From Bacillus sp. V59.32b (GTDB taxonomy: Bacteria > Bacillota > Bacilli > Bacillales > DSM-1321), in the NCBI RefSeq assembly GCF_003429085.1, contig NZ_QVTC01000013.1:24272-88271 (forward strand): a stretch of DNA of 64,000 nucleotides. Direction: 5' to 3'. The notes beneath the pieces are model-generated. The model did no database searches and had not been told where the DNA came from. It saw only the letters and a program-made list of their open reading frames with translations. Below, one piece after another: positions 8,320 to 16,794 of the stretch (position 1 is the first letter of the stretch; each line of letters opens with the position of its first letter). The position numbers and the translations under genes are program-made.

Positions 8320-8520
8320 ATGGAACAAGGTAAAGTAAAATGGTTTAATGCAGAAAAAGGTTTTGGCTTCATCGAACGTGAAGGTGGAGACGATGTATTC
8401 GTACACTTCTCAGCTATTCAAGGCGAAGGTTTCAAATCACTTGAAGAAGGCCAAGACGTAACTTTTGAAGTTGAACAAGGTCAACGTGGACCACAAGCTT
8501 CAAACGTACAAAAAGCATAA
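8320..8520 (+). CDS. Cold-shock protein, CspA/CspB family
   Basis: A 66-residue single-stranded nucleic-acid-binding protein of the five-stranded CSD fold; it acts as an RNA chaperone. The RNA-binding motifs are KGFGFIE (13-19) and VFVHF (26-30). The gene has an AGGAGG ribosome site and a leader of over 100 bases containing a GTGTG/CACAC hairpin just before it. Its codon use is of the highly expressed type. The exact paralogue (CspB, CspC or CspD) cannot be fixed from sequence alone. Confidence 0.92.
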   Translation: MEQGKVKWFNAEKGFGFIEREGGDDVFVHFSAIQGEGFKSLEEGQDVTFEVEQGQRGPQASNVQKA

Positions 8521-8536
8521 TAGCACTACCAGATAG

Positions 8537-8566
8537 ACAGGCCCCCTTGTGTGGGCCTGTTTTTTT
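8537..8566 (+). terminator. Intrinsic terminator after the cold-shock gene
   Basis: ACAGGCCC (8537-8544) pairs with GGGCCTGT (8553-8560), followed by seven T. Confidence 0.9.
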
Positions 8567-8577
8567 GACTTTAAAAG

Positions 8578-8680
8578 ATGTCAAGCAATGACTATGACGT
8601 GCAGGATGTGACTTGGGCTGTCGCCACACAATGTGACGACGTCTTAGTTGATCAGTCCAGCCCGGACTTGCCCATGATGA
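8578..8680. repeat. Degraded dispersed repeat, family D, copy 1
   Basis: Contains the series ATGTC-AGC, GACGTG, GACTTG, CGTCGCCACA and GCCCGGACTTG. A similar series occurs at 41668-41830, and part of it at 27905-28020. No coding frame fits. Confidence 0.4.
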
Positions 8681-9009
8681 GTTGACCTCAAGATCCAAAC
8701 TTAGATTTAAGTATCCAAACTAGGGATTTATTATCCAAACTCATTTTACGAGCGATTATCCAAAAATATGAGCTATGTCCTGAAAATAAGAGCGGTTATT
8801 CGAATATATGAGCGGTTATACAGATATATGAGCGATTATCCGAATATATGAGCGGTTATACAGATATATGAGCGATTATCCAAATATATGAGCGGTTATA
8901 CAGATATATGAGCGATTATCCGAATATATGAGCGGTTATACAGATATATGAGCGATTAATCAGATATATGAGCGATGATCCAAATATATGAGCGATGACC
9001 CGAATTTTA
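8681..9009. repeat. Tandem array of about sixteen 20-bp units
   Basis: Most of the 680-base gap between the cold-shock gene and prsW is an array with a constant 20-base period. Three units ending in ATCCAAAC (8681-8740) are followed by about thirteen units of the form GAGCGRTTATMYRRATATAT (8750-9009). Units with GAGCGGTTATACAG and GAGCGATTATCC alternate over most of the array, so the higher-order unit is 40 bases. No reading frame across it looks like a protein. Confidence 0.85.
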
Positions 9010-9201
9010 GAAATGCGGAACTTTCTGTTCGCGGTTCTTCGAGATGGGCTGGCATCGATGTAAGACATCACGATGCTCAATGAGCCTTATATTCTTACGG
9101 TCCAGGTGCCTCCTTTTTTCCTAAGAATGAAGAGATATCCGCATTGTTCTTTTTCCCTATTCCGTGATACGATTATTAAAAAGATGAAAAGAGGTCAGCC
9201 A

Positions 9202-9867
9202 ATGCTGGTCATATTCTCAGCTGGTATGGCTCCGGGTCTGGCCTTGCTCAGCTATTTCTACTTAAAAGACCATTATGAAACAGAACCCATTTCAGTTGTG
9301 ACAAAGTCTTTTCTATTTGGTGTTTTTCTCGTTTTTCCAATCATGTTTTTTCAGTATATATTAGAAACGGAACATATCTTTCAGAGTGATCTGACACATG
9401 CTTTTCTTTGGGCTGCGCTTTTAGAGGAATTTTCTAAATGGTTTATCCTCTTCTTTCTCATTTATTCTCATGTGGCTTTTGATGAACCGTATGACGGAAT
9501 CGTGTACGGGGTTTCCGTCTCGCTTGGTTTTGCGACGATGGAAAACATTTTGTATCTGATCGCAAATGGGGTAGAGCATGCCTTCACAAGGGCCATTCTT
9601 CCGGTTTCCAGCCATGCGCTGTTTGGAGTCATCATGGGGTATTATCTGGGTAAAGGTAAATTTACGAAGAAACACAAGGAAATGTATGTATCCCTCGCTT
9701 TTGCGGTGCCGTTTCTTTTACACGGAGTATATGATTACATTTTGCTTACACAGGAATTTTGGCTCTATTGGATTATGCCATTCATGATTTTTTTATGGTG
9801 GTTGGGTCTTAAAAAAGTCAAAAAGGCAAGAGTGCTTTCGGATTTCCATGCATCCGGTTCATTATAA
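9202..9867 (+). CDS. prsW: Intramembrane protease PrsW
   Basis: A multi-pass membrane protease that makes the first cut in the anti-sigma factor RsiW and so activates sigma-W under envelope stress in B. subtilis. Starting at ATG 9202, eight bases after AGAGGT, it has 221 residues, close to the family length; an upstream in-frame start at 9073 would add 43 residues without a ribosome site. The hallmark motifs are EEFSK (75-79), [10 protein letters not shown] (94-103), FATMEN (110-115) and a conserved histidine near 138. About seven hydrophobic segments are seen. sleB follows after a terminator. Confidence 0.87.
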   Translation: MLVIFSAGMAPGLALLSYFYLKDHYETEPISVVTKSFLFGVFLVFPIMFFQYILETEHIFQSDLTHAFLWAALLEEFSKWFILFFLIYSHVAFDEPYDGIVYGVSVSLGFATMENILYLIANGVEHAFTRAILPVSSHALFGVIMGYYLGKGKFTKKHKEMYVSLAFAVPFLLHGVYDYILLTQEFWLYWIMPFMIFLWWLGLKKVKKARVLSDFHASGSL

Positions 9868-9882
9868 TAGATCTTTATATGT

Positions 9883-9925
9883 AAAAAGGAGACAGTTCAA
9901 AATTCCAGAGCTGTCTCCTTTTTCT
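9883..9925 (+). terminator. Intrinsic terminator after prsW
   Basis: AAAAAGGAGACAG (9883-9895) pairs perfectly with CTGTCTCCTTTTT (9911-9923). Confidence 0.9.
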
Positions 9926-10036
9926 ATTGATAAACCAAGAAAATAAAATATATCCTCTTTCAGTGAAATAGAATAAAAACCTCTTTTAAGAAGAAAATAG
10001 GGTTAATGTCAATATAAGAAAAGAGGGAGTGTTTTG

Positions 10037-10903
10037 ATGAAAGGGATTTCGTCAAAGAGCAAATTTTTGCTTTGGTTATTGTGCCTATCAGTCAGTATCT
10101 CTCTGACTTCTGAAACTACGGTACATGCATTCTCCGGCCAGGTGATTCAAAGAGGAGCCGTGGGGGATGATGTTATTGAGCTTCAGGCACGCTTGCAAAA
10201 CATTGGCTTCTTTAATGGTAAAATTGATGGCGTTTATGGCTGGGGAACCTACTGGGCCCTTCGAAATTTCCAGAAGGATTTCGGACTTCCCGTTGATGGG
10301 CTTGCCGGCCTTAAAACGAGAACCAAACTAGTTAACGCTTCAAATTTTAATGGGAAGTTTGTCCATGAGCAAATTGCAAAAGGGAATGATTTTACTTACT
10401 ACGGTAATGTCCCTATTGAAAAACAGGTAAAACCGAAAAAGAAAACAAATGCTGGCGGGGCAGCAAAGGCACCAGCGAAACAAGCTGCGAAGGGTGGAGG
10501 AGCAAAAACGACACCAACAGCGACAGCCGCAAACGTTCCGGGAGGGTATTCTCAAAACGACATTCAGCTGATGGCGAATGCGGTTTATGGAGAAGCCCGC
10601 GGTGAGCCATATATAGGTCAGGTTGCCGTTGCTGCCGTTATCTTGAACAGGATTGAAAGTCCATCATTTCCGAATACCATTTCAGGCGTCATCTTTGAGC
10701 CGCGTGCCTTTACGGCCGTTGCGGATGGCCAGATTTGGCTGACGCCGAATGAAGGGGCTAAGGAAGCCGTCATTGATGCTATCAATGGCTGGGATCCCAC
10801 TGGTGAAGCTCAATATTATTTCAACCCTGATACAGCGACAAGCGGGTGGATTTGGGGGCGGCCACAAATTAAAAAAATCGGGAAACATATTTTCTGTAAA
10901 TAA
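10037..10903 (+). CDS. sleB: Spore cortex-lytic enzyme SleB
   Basis: A lytic transglycosylase stored in the dormant spore that breaks cortex peptidoglycan at muramic-lactam residues during germination. The 288-residue protein has a signal peptide (about 1-31, ending VHA), a peptidoglycan-binding domain (about 37-97), a low-complexity Lys/Ala/Gly linker (about 130-172) and a C-terminal hydrolase domain (about 180-288) that begins MANAVYGEARGE with the catalytic glutamate. ATG 10037 is preferred over the TTG just before it. ypeB starts 14 bases downstream; SleB needs YpeB for stability and placement, so the pair is a functional operon. A forespore promoter is expected but was not identified. 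Confidence 0.93.
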   Translation: MKGISSKSKFLLWLLCLSVSISLTSETTVHAFSGQVIQRGAVGDDVIELQARLQNIGFFNGKIDGVYGWGTYWALRNFQKDFGLPVDGLAGLKTRTKLVNASNFNGKFVHEQIAKGNDFTYYGNVPIEKQVKPKKKTNAGGAAKAPAKQAAKGGGAKTTPTATAANVPGGYSQNDIQLMANAVYGEARGEPYIGQVAVAAVILNRIESPSFPNTISGVIFEPRAFTAVADGQIWLTPNEGAKEAVIDAINGWDPTGEAQYYFNPDTATSGWIWGRPQIKKIGKHIFCK

Positions 10904-10917
10904 AGGGGTGATAAAAG

Positions 10918-12270
10918 ATGATACGCAATGTAATAATCGGAGTTCTAGCTGTTGCGCTAGCCGGTACTGGATTTTGGGGCTACCAGGAACATAAAGAAAA
11001 AAGCGCAGTACTGGTTCAAGCAGAAAATAATTATCAGCGGGCTTTCCATGATTTATCCTATCAGATGGATGTATTGCATGATGAAATAGGGAATACGCTG
11101 GCAATGAACTCAAGACAGTCGCTAAGTCCCGCGCTTACGGATGTCTGGAGAATTACTTCAGAGGCACAAATTGATGTAGGCCAACTGCCTCTTACTCTCA
11201 TGCCTTTCAACAAAACCGAGGAATTTTTATCAGATATTGGGAAGTTCAGTTACACGACTGCGGTCAGGGATCTCGAGAAAGAACCGTTAAACGACAAAGA
11301 ATATTCCCGGCTTCAGTCGCTTTATAAAGAATCTGGAGAAGTACAAGGTGAGTTAAGGAAAGTTCAGCATCTGGTCATGAAGAACAACCTGAGATGGATG
11401 GATGTCGAAACGGCTTTGGCTTCCAATGACCAAAATGCGGACAACACGATTGTTAATGGTTTTAAAACGGTTGAAAAGAAAGTGGCGGGCTATAGCGAGA
11501 CATCCAATCTTGATCCGAATTTCACAAGCGGCCAACAGAAGGATGAAAACTTCAAAAATATTAAGGGGAAAGAAATCAGCAAAAAAGAGGCAGTAGCGAA
11601 AGCAAAGCAATATGCCAATTTAACTGGCAACGTGAAAACCCGTGTAGAGGAAAACGGGAAAGGTTCCGATTATGGCTTTTATAGTGTTAGCCTGATTAAT
11701 TCCAAGACCAAAACAGAAGTCAATATGGACATTACAAAAAAGGGCGGCTATCCAATCTGGTATATCAATAACCGGGATGTCAATGAATCCAAAATCGATT
11801 TGAACACCGCAAGCAATAAGGCTGTGGCATTCCTAAAAGACCACAACTTTGATTCTCTTGACTTATATGAAAGTGCTCAGTATGACAATATTGGTTTGTT
11901 CAACTTTGTCACTACAGTGGATGGCGTAAGAGTTTACCCCGATTCAGTGAAAGTGAAAATCGCCTTGGATGATGGAAGTGTGATTGGTTTTTCCGCAGAC
12001 GAATTCTTGAAATCCCATAAAATAAGAGAGATTGGTGAGTTTTCTGTAACTAGTGAGCAGGCCAGGAAAGAAATCAATCCTAAAGTAAAGGTTATGGAAG
12101 AGCGGAAAGCGTTAATAGAAGGTGAAACCGGTGAAGAGGTCCTTTGCTATGAGTTCCTCGGCACGATTAACGATGACACATACAGAATTTTTATAAATGC
12201 CAACACAGGGCAGGAAGAAAAAGTTGAGAAGCTTAAAAACTCTGAGCCGGTTTATGAGGATTTATTATAA
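10918..12270 (+). CDS. ypeB: Germination protein YpeB
   Basis: Partner protein of SleB, needed for its localisation and stability in the spore. The 450-residue length equals the B. subtilis protein. An N-terminal membrane segment (about 3-20) is followed by a helical region (about 25-200) and then PepSY-type repeats, seen in KEAVAKAKQYANLTG, SNKAVAFLKDHNF and TSEQARKEINPKVKV. Each repeat ends in a strand typical of PepSY domains, thought to act as inhibitor or chaperone modules. The start ATG lies after AAGGGGTG. After the stop there is a dispersed repeat that contains hairpins able to act as a terminator. Confidence 0.93.
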   Translation: MIRNVIIGVLAVALAGTGFWGYQEHKEKSAVLVQAENNYQRAFHDLSYQMDVLHDEIGNTLAMNSRQSLSPALTDVWRITSEAQIDVGQLPLTLMPFNKTEEFLSDIGKFSYTTAVRDLEKEPLNDKEYSRLQSLYKESGEVQGELRKVQHLVMKNNLRWMDVETALASNDQNADNTIVNGFKTVEKKVAGYSETSNLDPNFTSGQQKDENFKNIKGKEISKKEAVAKAKQYANLTGNVKTRVEENGKGSDYGFYSVSLINSKTKTEVNMDITKKGGYPIWYINNRDVNESKIDLNTASNKAVAFLKDHNFDSLDLYESAQYDNIGLFNFVTTVDGVRVYPDSVKVKIALDDGSVIGFSADEFLKSHKIREIGEFSVTSEQARKEINPKVKVMEERKALIEGETGEEVLCYEFLGTINDDTYRIFINANTGQEEKVEKLKNSEPVYEDLL

Positions 12271-12311
12271 ACAGCTCATCACGGGAAAGGTACATTTGTG
12301 CTTTTCCTTTT

Positions 12312-12411
12312 TTTGCAGAAAGGAAAGTATAAACTTCCTTTTCTGCATAAGGGCAACTACGTCTCTGTCTTCGCCTTAAAAGGCTCGTCAGTCGATGAGT
12401 TTTCTTTAAAT
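12312..12411 (+). repeat. Dispersed terminator-like repeat, family R, copy 1
   Basis: The 240-base gap between ypeB and ypfA holds this repeat. It has a strong hairpin (TGCAGAAAGGAA with its complement, 12313-12348) and a second hairpin CTCGTC/GATGAG (12384-12399) followed by TTTTCTTT. The segment with AACTACGTCT and GGCTCGTCA recurs at 20519-20665, reversed at 36709-36801, and in part at 61671-61710. Confidence 0.7.
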
Positions 12412-12510
12412 GTGTATTAATTAATGATTTTTTTGGATATTTAAGGTAAAATATACATAGGACTAAATATTTAGATAAAGAGACCATATTTAACTTGGAG
12501 TTGGGGATGA

Positions 12511-13170
12511 ATGATTAAAGTCGGGGATACCTTAGTATTGGAGCCGAAATTTTCACAACAGCATGAACAATATAAATCAACAGTAGTCGAGATAAATGAT
12601 CAAAGCATTTTCATTGATTATCCCATCAATGCTTCGACGGGAAAAAGAGCGTTTTTAATCGATGGTACACAGTTGAAAATCACACTTGTTGCCGCAAAAA
12701 AGGCTATATATGTATTTGATACAGAGGTCCTAGGAAGAGTGAAAGAACGGATTGCCATGATACAATTGTCGCATCCTCCCAAAGACTCGATCATCAAGAT
12801 TCAAAGAAGGGAGTTTGTAAGGGTAGAAACGGCCATCGATACAGTCGTTCATCCGCAAGCTTCTGAGTTTCAGCCTTTTAAGGCGATTACGGAAGATATT
12901 AGCGCAGGTGGTACTGCATTACTGATATCAAAGGACATTATCCTTCAATCTGGTTCAAGTATTTTTGTCTGGTTCGCCCTCCCGCTAAAATCCGGTGAAA
13001 TTCATTATTTCAAGGTGAAAAGCAAGGTTATCCGCATCAGTGAAGAAAAAGAACGATTTAATATATTGTCTATAGAGTTCACTGAAATGAGCGAGGGCGA
13101 CCGTCAGACGCTCATACGGTATATCTTCGAACGCGAAGTCGAGATGAAGAAAAAACGTTTGTCACCCTGA
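12511..13170 (+). CDS. ypfA: Cyclic-di-GMP-binding PilZ protein YpfA (MotI)
   Basis: A 219-residue protein with a YcgR-like N-terminal domain (about 1-95) and a PilZ domain. The cyclic-di-GMP contact motifs are complete: RREFVR at 99-104 and DISAGG at 129-134. In B. subtilis YpfA binds the flagellar stator protein MotA when loaded with cyclic-di-GMP and acts as a clutch on motility. The start ATG follows GGAG with a spacing of about ten bases. ypfB follows. cheR, also present in this window, adds to the evidence for a motile organism. Confidence 0.9.
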   Translation: MIKVGDTLVLEPKFSQQHEQYKSTVVEINDQSIFIDYPINASTGKRAFLIDGTQLKITLVAAKKAIYVFDTEVLGRVKERIAMIQLSHPPKDSIIKIQRREFVRVETAIDTVVHPQASEFQPFKAITEDISAGGTALLISKDIILQSGSSIFVWFALPLKSGEIHYFKVKSKVIRISEEKERFNILSIEFTEMSEGDRQTLIRYIFEREVEMKKKRLSP

Positions 13171-13244
13171 TTTTTTTTAGAAATGTGAATGAAAAGCATG
13201 GATCATTTCCATACTGTCTAGAAAGACGGTAAGGATGGGTCGTT

Positions 13245-13427
13245 ATGAAATCCATAGAACGGATCATCATTAAGCTAATACTTATACAGGTGATTTGCCT
13301 GCTGGCCTTTCAGGCTGTTTTTCACCGTGCAGATTCCTTTTTAGAATTAAAGAAGTTGGCTGCTTATGAAGGCGTAACAAAAAATAACTATACCAAAATA
13401 ATTGAAACATTTAATGATGAAAATTAG
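13245..13427 (+). CDS. ypfB: Small membrane protein YpfB
   Basis: A 60-residue protein with one hydrophobic N-terminal helix (about 8-25) and a polar tail; its function is unknown. Position between ypfA and cmk and its size match B. subtilis YpfB. A terminator begins at its stop codon. Confidence 0.7.
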   Translation: MKSIERIIIKLILIQVICLLAFQAVFHRADSFLELKKLAAYEGVTKNNYTKIIETFNDEN

Positions 13428-13452
13428 CAGGGGACCCTCCCCTGCTTTTTCT
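13427..13452 (+). terminator. Intrinsic terminator after ypfB
   Basis: GCAGGGG pairs with CCCCTGC across a five-base loop, followed by TTTTT. Confidence 0.85.
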
Positions 13453-13579
13453 ATTTAAAACCAAGGAAATTCTGACACCTCTTAAAGCATCATTTTTATT
13501 CATAATCATCTAACCTTTTGTGATAAACTAGAAATGCATTAAAAATTACAGCTTGTCTGTCTGGATCTTGGGAGGATTT

Positions 13580-14254
13580 ATGGAAAAGAAAATATCAGTT
13601 GCAATTGACGGGCCTGCGGCAGCGGGAAAAAGTACTGTCGCGAAATTGGTTGCGGGAAAATTCAATTACATATACGTAGACACCGGCGCTATGTACAGAG
13701 CGTTAACATATAAAGCGTTGAATGACGGGGTCGATATCGGCAACGAAGCGGCCTTGAGTCATTTATTGAACGATACAGCCATTGAGCTAAAGCCGAGTGA
13801 AACCGGTCAGCTCGTTTTCTTGGATGACCAAAATGTCACCGAAGCGATTCGAAATAACGAAGTGACCGCATCGGTTTCAGAGGTATCCAAGCACAAGTCA
13901 ATACGGGAAGAAATGGTAAGAAGGCAGCAGCTTTTTGGAGAAAAAGGCGGTGTCGTAATGGATGGCAGGGACATAGGCACACATGTCCTTCCGAATGCCG
14001 AGGTCAAGATATTCCTGATTGCATCGGTGGAAGAGCGTGCTTCTCGGCGCCATCAGGAAAATATCCAAAAGGGTTTTTCCTCCGATCTAGAGAAATTAAA
14101 AGAAGAGATTGCCTTGCGTGATAAGCTGGACTCCGAGAGGGAGGTAGCTCCGTTAAGAAAGGCTAGCGACGCGGTTGAAATTGATACAACTTCTTTGTCG
14201 ATCCAACAAGTGGCCGAAAAAGTAATGGTATTGATTGAAGAAAGGATAAGATGA
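13580..14254 (+). CDS. cmk: Cytidylate kinase
   Basis: Phosphorylates CMP and dCMP to the diphosphates with ATP. From ATG 13580, nine bases after GGAGG, the protein has 224 residues, the usual length. The P-loop is [10 protein letters not shown] (10-19), the CMP-binding region contains VDTGAMYRA, and the later motifs MDGRDIGT and the lid region [10 protein letters not shown] are present. An upstream in-frame start at 13553 has no ribosome site. The stop overlaps the plsC-like start by four bases (ATGA), showing translational coupling. Confidence 0.95.
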   Translation: MEKKISVAIDGPAAAGKSTVAKLVAGKFNYIYVDTGAMYRALTYKALNDGVDIGNEAALSHLLNDTAIELKPSETGQLVFLDDQNVTEAIRNNEVTASVSEVSKHKSIREEMVRRQQLFGEKGGVVMDGRDIGTHVLPNAEVKIFLIASVEERASRRHQENIQKGFSSDLEKLKEEIALRDKLDSEREVAPLRKASDAVEIDTTSLSIQQVAEKVMVLIEERIR

Positions 14255-14838
14255 ATTTGAAGTTTTATACATTTGCCAAAAACGTTGTAAAAATTGTTTT
14301 AAGTCCCATATATAGGGTTAAAACAATAGGTAAAGAGGATTTTCCAAAAGAAGGCGCTGTTTTGATTTGTGCTAACCACATTGACAATCTGGATCCGCCG
14401 ATAGTGGGAATCACCTGTCCCCGGGATATTCATTTTATGGCCAAAGATGAGGCTTTTCATGTTCCTTTATTAAAAACTATCCTTCCGAAGGTTAATGCTT
14501 TTCCGGTGAAAAGGGGAATGAGTGACAGGGAAGCTCTCAGGAAAGGCCTTTCACTTCTTAAGGAAGGGAAGGTTTTGGGCTTGTTTCCTGAAGGAACACG
14601 AAGTAAAACGGGCGAACTCGGCGAAGCTATGGCAGGGGCTGGATTTTTCGCCTTGCGATCTAATGCGAAGATTGTTCCTTGCGCCATAATCGGTCCATAC
14701 AAAGCTCTTAATCCATTAAACGTTGTTTATGGAAAACCGATTGATTTTACCGAATACCGGGAGAAAAAGATATCTGCCGATGAAGCGACCAAAATCATTA
14801 TGGATGAAATTAGAGGCTTAATTTCCGCGCATAAATAA
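14251..14838 (+). CDS. 1-acyl-sn-glycerol-3-phosphate acyltransferase (PlsC family)
   Basis: A 195-residue acyltransferase of phospholipid synthesis. The catalytic motif NH-4-D is seen in NHIDNLD (42-48), and the substrate motif FPEGTR near 113. One hydrophobic stretch at the N-terminus suggests membrane attachment. It overlaps cmk by four bases. B. subtilis keeps its main plsC elsewhere (yhdO), but a plsC-like gene between cmk and the S1 gene is common in related Bacillaceae, so it may be the main enzyme or a paralogue. Confidence 0.88.
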   Translation: MNLKFYTFAKNVVKIVLSPIYRVKTIGKEDFPKEGAVLICANHIDNLDPPIVGITCPRDIHFMAKDEAFHVPLLKTILPKVNAFPVKRGMSDREALRKGLSLLKEGKVLGLFPEGTRSKTGELGEAMAGAGFFALRSNAKIVPCAIIGPYKALNPLNVVYGKPIDFTEYREKKISADEATKIIMDEIRGLISAHK

Positions 14839-14848
14839 TCCTTCTTGC

Positions 14849-14875
14849 TTGACAATTTCCTTTATTTATTAGAAT
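14849..14875 (+). promoter_or_regulatory. Possible sigma-A promoter of ypfD
   Basis: TTGACA (14849-14854) is followed after 15 bases by TAGAAT (14870-14875), about 85 bases before the ypfD start. The spacer is short, so the call is tentative. Confidence 0.4.
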
Positions 14876-14959
14876 TTATAAAAAAGGGGATTATTCCGAA
14901 TTGTGAATTTATAAGATAAGAAATTCTGCAGAACAGTCATGGGTTAAGGAGGAGTCGTA

Positions 14960-16096
14960 ATGACAGAAGACATGAACCAAGTAGAGGTAAACAACTATGA
15001 AGTTGGCGATAAGGTCAATGCCAGAGTATCCAAAGTTGAAGAAAAACAGGTGATTGTAGATGTTGAGAACAGCAAAACTGATGGGATCATTCCGATCAGC
15101 GAGCTCTCCAGCCTGCATGTCGAAAAGGCTTCCGACGCGATTTCTGAAGGAGACGAGCTGGAGCTTGAAGTCATTAAAGTGGAAGAAGAGGCTCTTATAC
15201 TGTCCAAGCGCAAAATCGACGCACTAAAGGCGTGGGATGAACTGGAAAAGAAATTCGAGTCAGAGGAGGTCTTCGAAGCCGAAGTCAAAGATGTCGTCAA
15301 AGGCGGTCTCGTTGTTGACTTGGGTGTGAGAGGATTTGTCCCTGCTTCGCTCGTGGAAGATTATTTTGTGGAAGATTTTGCCGATTATAAGAATAAAACA
15401 TTAACGTTTAAAATTGTTGAACTGGATAAAGAAAAGAATCGCTTAATCCTTTCACACCGCGCTGTTGTACAGGATCAGAAAGAGCTGAAAAAAGGAGAAG
15501 TGCTTGATTCCATCGAGAGCGGCCAGGTTATCGAAGGTACTGTACAAAGAATCACGGACTTTGGAGCTTTCGTTGATATCGGTGGTGTAGATGGGCTTGT
15601 TCATATTTCTCAACTCTCGCACGAGCATGTTGAAAAAGCTTCCGATGTCGTGAAAGAAGGAGAAAAACTGAAGGTTAAGGTCCTTTCCGTTGACCGTGAT
15701 AACGAAAGAATTTCACTTTCTGTTAAAGAAACCCTTCCAGGACCTTGGACGGATATTGCGGATAAAGCCGCAAAAGGGGCCGTTCTTGAAGGAGTTGTCA
15801 AACGCCTTGTTTCTTTCGGTGCTTTTGTTGAAATCTTCCCTGGCGTGGAGGGACTTGTCCATATCTCGCAAATTTCTCATAAACACATCGGTACACCGCA
15901 GGAAGTCCTGAAAGAAGGAGAAACTGTGCAGGTAAAGGTTCTTGATGTCAATGAAGCGGAGCAGCGTTTATCGTTAAGTATTAAAGAGCTCCAGGAATCA
16001 CAGGCTAAAGAAGACTCGAATTATGAGCTTCCGGAAGAATCCAATGGATTCCAGCTTGGTGATATGATTGGGGAGCAATTAAAGAAATTTAAATAA
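14960..16096 (+). CDS. ypfD: 30S ribosomal protein S1 homologue YpfD
   Basis: A 378-residue protein of four S1 (OB-fold) RNA-binding repeats, at about 15-85, 100-168, 185-255 and 270-342, each with the G-FV-GLVHISQ-type signature in the last two. Bacillus S1 homologues have fewer repeats than the six of E. coli and are not essential for translation in the same way. The start ATG follows AGGAGG. The normal terminator after the stop is damaged by the insertion of an IS1182-type element 33 bases further on. Confidence 0.92.
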   Translation: MTEDMNQVEVNNYEVGDKVNARVSKVEEKQVIVDVENSKTDGIIPISELSSLHVEKASDAISEGDELELEVIKVEEEALILSKRKIDALKAWDELEKKFESEEVFEAEVKDVVKGGLVVDLGVRGFVPASLVEDYFVEDFADYKNKTLTFKIVELDKEKNRLILSHRAVVQDQKELKKGEVLDSIESGQVIEGTVQRITDFGAFVDIGGVDGLVHISQLSHEHVEKASDVVKEGEKLKVKVLSVDRDNERISLSVKETLPGPWTDIADKAAKGAVLEGVVKRLVSFGAFVEIFPGVEGLVHISQISHKHIGTPQEVLKEGETVQVKVLDVNEAEQRLSLSIKELQESQAKEDSNYELPEESNGFQLGDMIGEQLKKFK

Positions 16097-16104
16097 TGCC
16101 AGAA

Positions 16105-16129
16105 AAGCTGCACCAAATCGGTTCAGCTA
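16105..16129 (+). repeat. Left copy of duplicated ypfD/ypzI terminator hairpin
   Basis: GCTGCACC-AAATC-GGTTCAGC: the same hairpin as at 16767-16790 except for one base that breaks a pair, and without a T-run. The two copies flank the IS relic and look like a 24-base target duplication. Confidence 0.75.
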
Positions 16130-16141
16130 TAGATTGTCGAC

Positions 16142-16180
16142 AAAAGGGGTTCGGAATGGTCTCATTCCGAACCCCTTTTT
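16142..16180 (+). terminator. Perfect 17-bp hairpin with T-run inside the IS end
   Basis: Bases 16142-16158 pair perfectly with 16163-16179 across a four-base loop; five T end the unit. It could end ypfD transcription now that the original terminator is damaged, and in the element it would block outside transcripts from entering the transposase region. Confidence 0.85.
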
Positions 16181-16240
16181 AGTGATTATTTCTATTTTTG
16201 CTTATTTGGAGTGTGAGTGGACCTCACTTAGCCTTATTTA

Positions 16241-16520
16241 TTAGGCCATTTCTGGACCTTGCCATGTCCAGTTTGCCATCTTCTTCAAATTCATGGCAGC
16301 GAAAGTAAGCATCGCCTGCATCGACAATTTTTTAAGTCCCCTTAACTTTGTCCAACGCATGCCATGCTTTTCTTTTGCATCTGCGAATAGGCGTTCTATC
16401 GTTTTTGCGTTTCGCATAGATTGGTTTTACATCCTTGTGGTGTCGCAATTGATCTGTTTCCTCTACATAATCCTGCCAAATATGCCTCGTCACCTCAATC
16501 ATTTTATGTATCCATTTTAA
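16241..16520 (-). pseudogene. IS1182-family transposase, C-terminal fragment, frameshifted
   Basis: Read on the minus strand, 16520 to about 16400 encodes RHIWQDYVEETDQLRHHKDV and KPIYAKR, typical of the end region of IS1182 transposases. After a frame change near 16400 it continues in another frame as ERLFADAKEKHGMRWTKLRG, then KKLSMQAMLTFAAMNLKKMA, ending at TAA 16243-16241. The first three quarters of the gene, including most of the DDE catalytic core, are missing. It cannot make an active enzyme. Confidence 0.85.
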
Positions 16521-16559
16521 AATAGATGTTAGGAACGTTCCATAGTAAACGTTTAAAAG

Positions 16560-16700
16560 CCTGTTGATCAACGTTCCAGGCGCGAAGACTCCTGCGGGAG
16601 CAGCGGGACAGGTGAGACCCCCGCAGGAGCATGCGACGAGGAGGCTCACCGCCCGCCCCTAAGGTGCGCGAAGCGCCTGGAACGGAAATCAACAGACCCC
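16560..16700. repeat. GC-rich palindromic repeat, family E, copy 1
   Basis: GTTGAT-CAA-CGTTCCAGGCGC at the left is matched by GCGCCTGGAACG-GAA-ATCAAC at the right. Between them is the CTCCTGCGGGAG...GACGAGGAGGCTCAC core shared with 28765-29080 and 51289-51814. It lies inside the IS relic and so arrived after it or with it. Confidence 0.75.
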
Positions 16701-16766
16701 ATTAACAGGCCAAATAAAAAAATAACTGCAGGCAAACTCGATTTCATCCAGTTTGTCTACAGTCTG

Positions 16767-16793
16767 AAGCTGCACCAAATCGGTGCAGCTTTT
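16767..16793. terminator. Intact copy of the ypfD/ypzI bidirectional terminator
   Basis: AAGCTGCACC pairs with GGTGCAGCTT, with T-runs on both sides. It now ends ypzI on the minus strand; before the IS arrived it would have served both converging genes. Confidence 0.8.
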
Positions 16794-16794
16794 T

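Larger units (their letters stand above)
16130..16766 (-). mobile_element. IS1182-family insertion sequence, deleted relic
   Basis: The ends are inverted repeats: 16130-16144 (TAGATTGTCGACAAA) and the complement of 16752-16766 (CAGACTGTAGACAAA), 12 of 15 matching. Inside are only the last part of the transposase gene on the minus strand and an unrelated palindromic repeat. Full elements of this family are about 1.6-2 kb, so most of the gene is lost. The right-hand 57 bases are identical, reversed, to bases 63944-64000. It sits inside the shared terminator of ypfD and ypzI. Confidence 0.85.

Noticed and set aside
8432..8698. 88-codon minus-strand frame over the cold-shock gene end
   Set aside because: Overlaps the well-supported cold-shock gene and its terminator; the rest is repeat.
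8681..9009. CRISPR array
   Set aside because: Units are 20 bases with no separate unique spacers, and no cas genes are near.
14995..15300. 101-codon minus-strand frame, serine-rich
   Set aside because: Antisense shadow of the acidic ypfD sequence.
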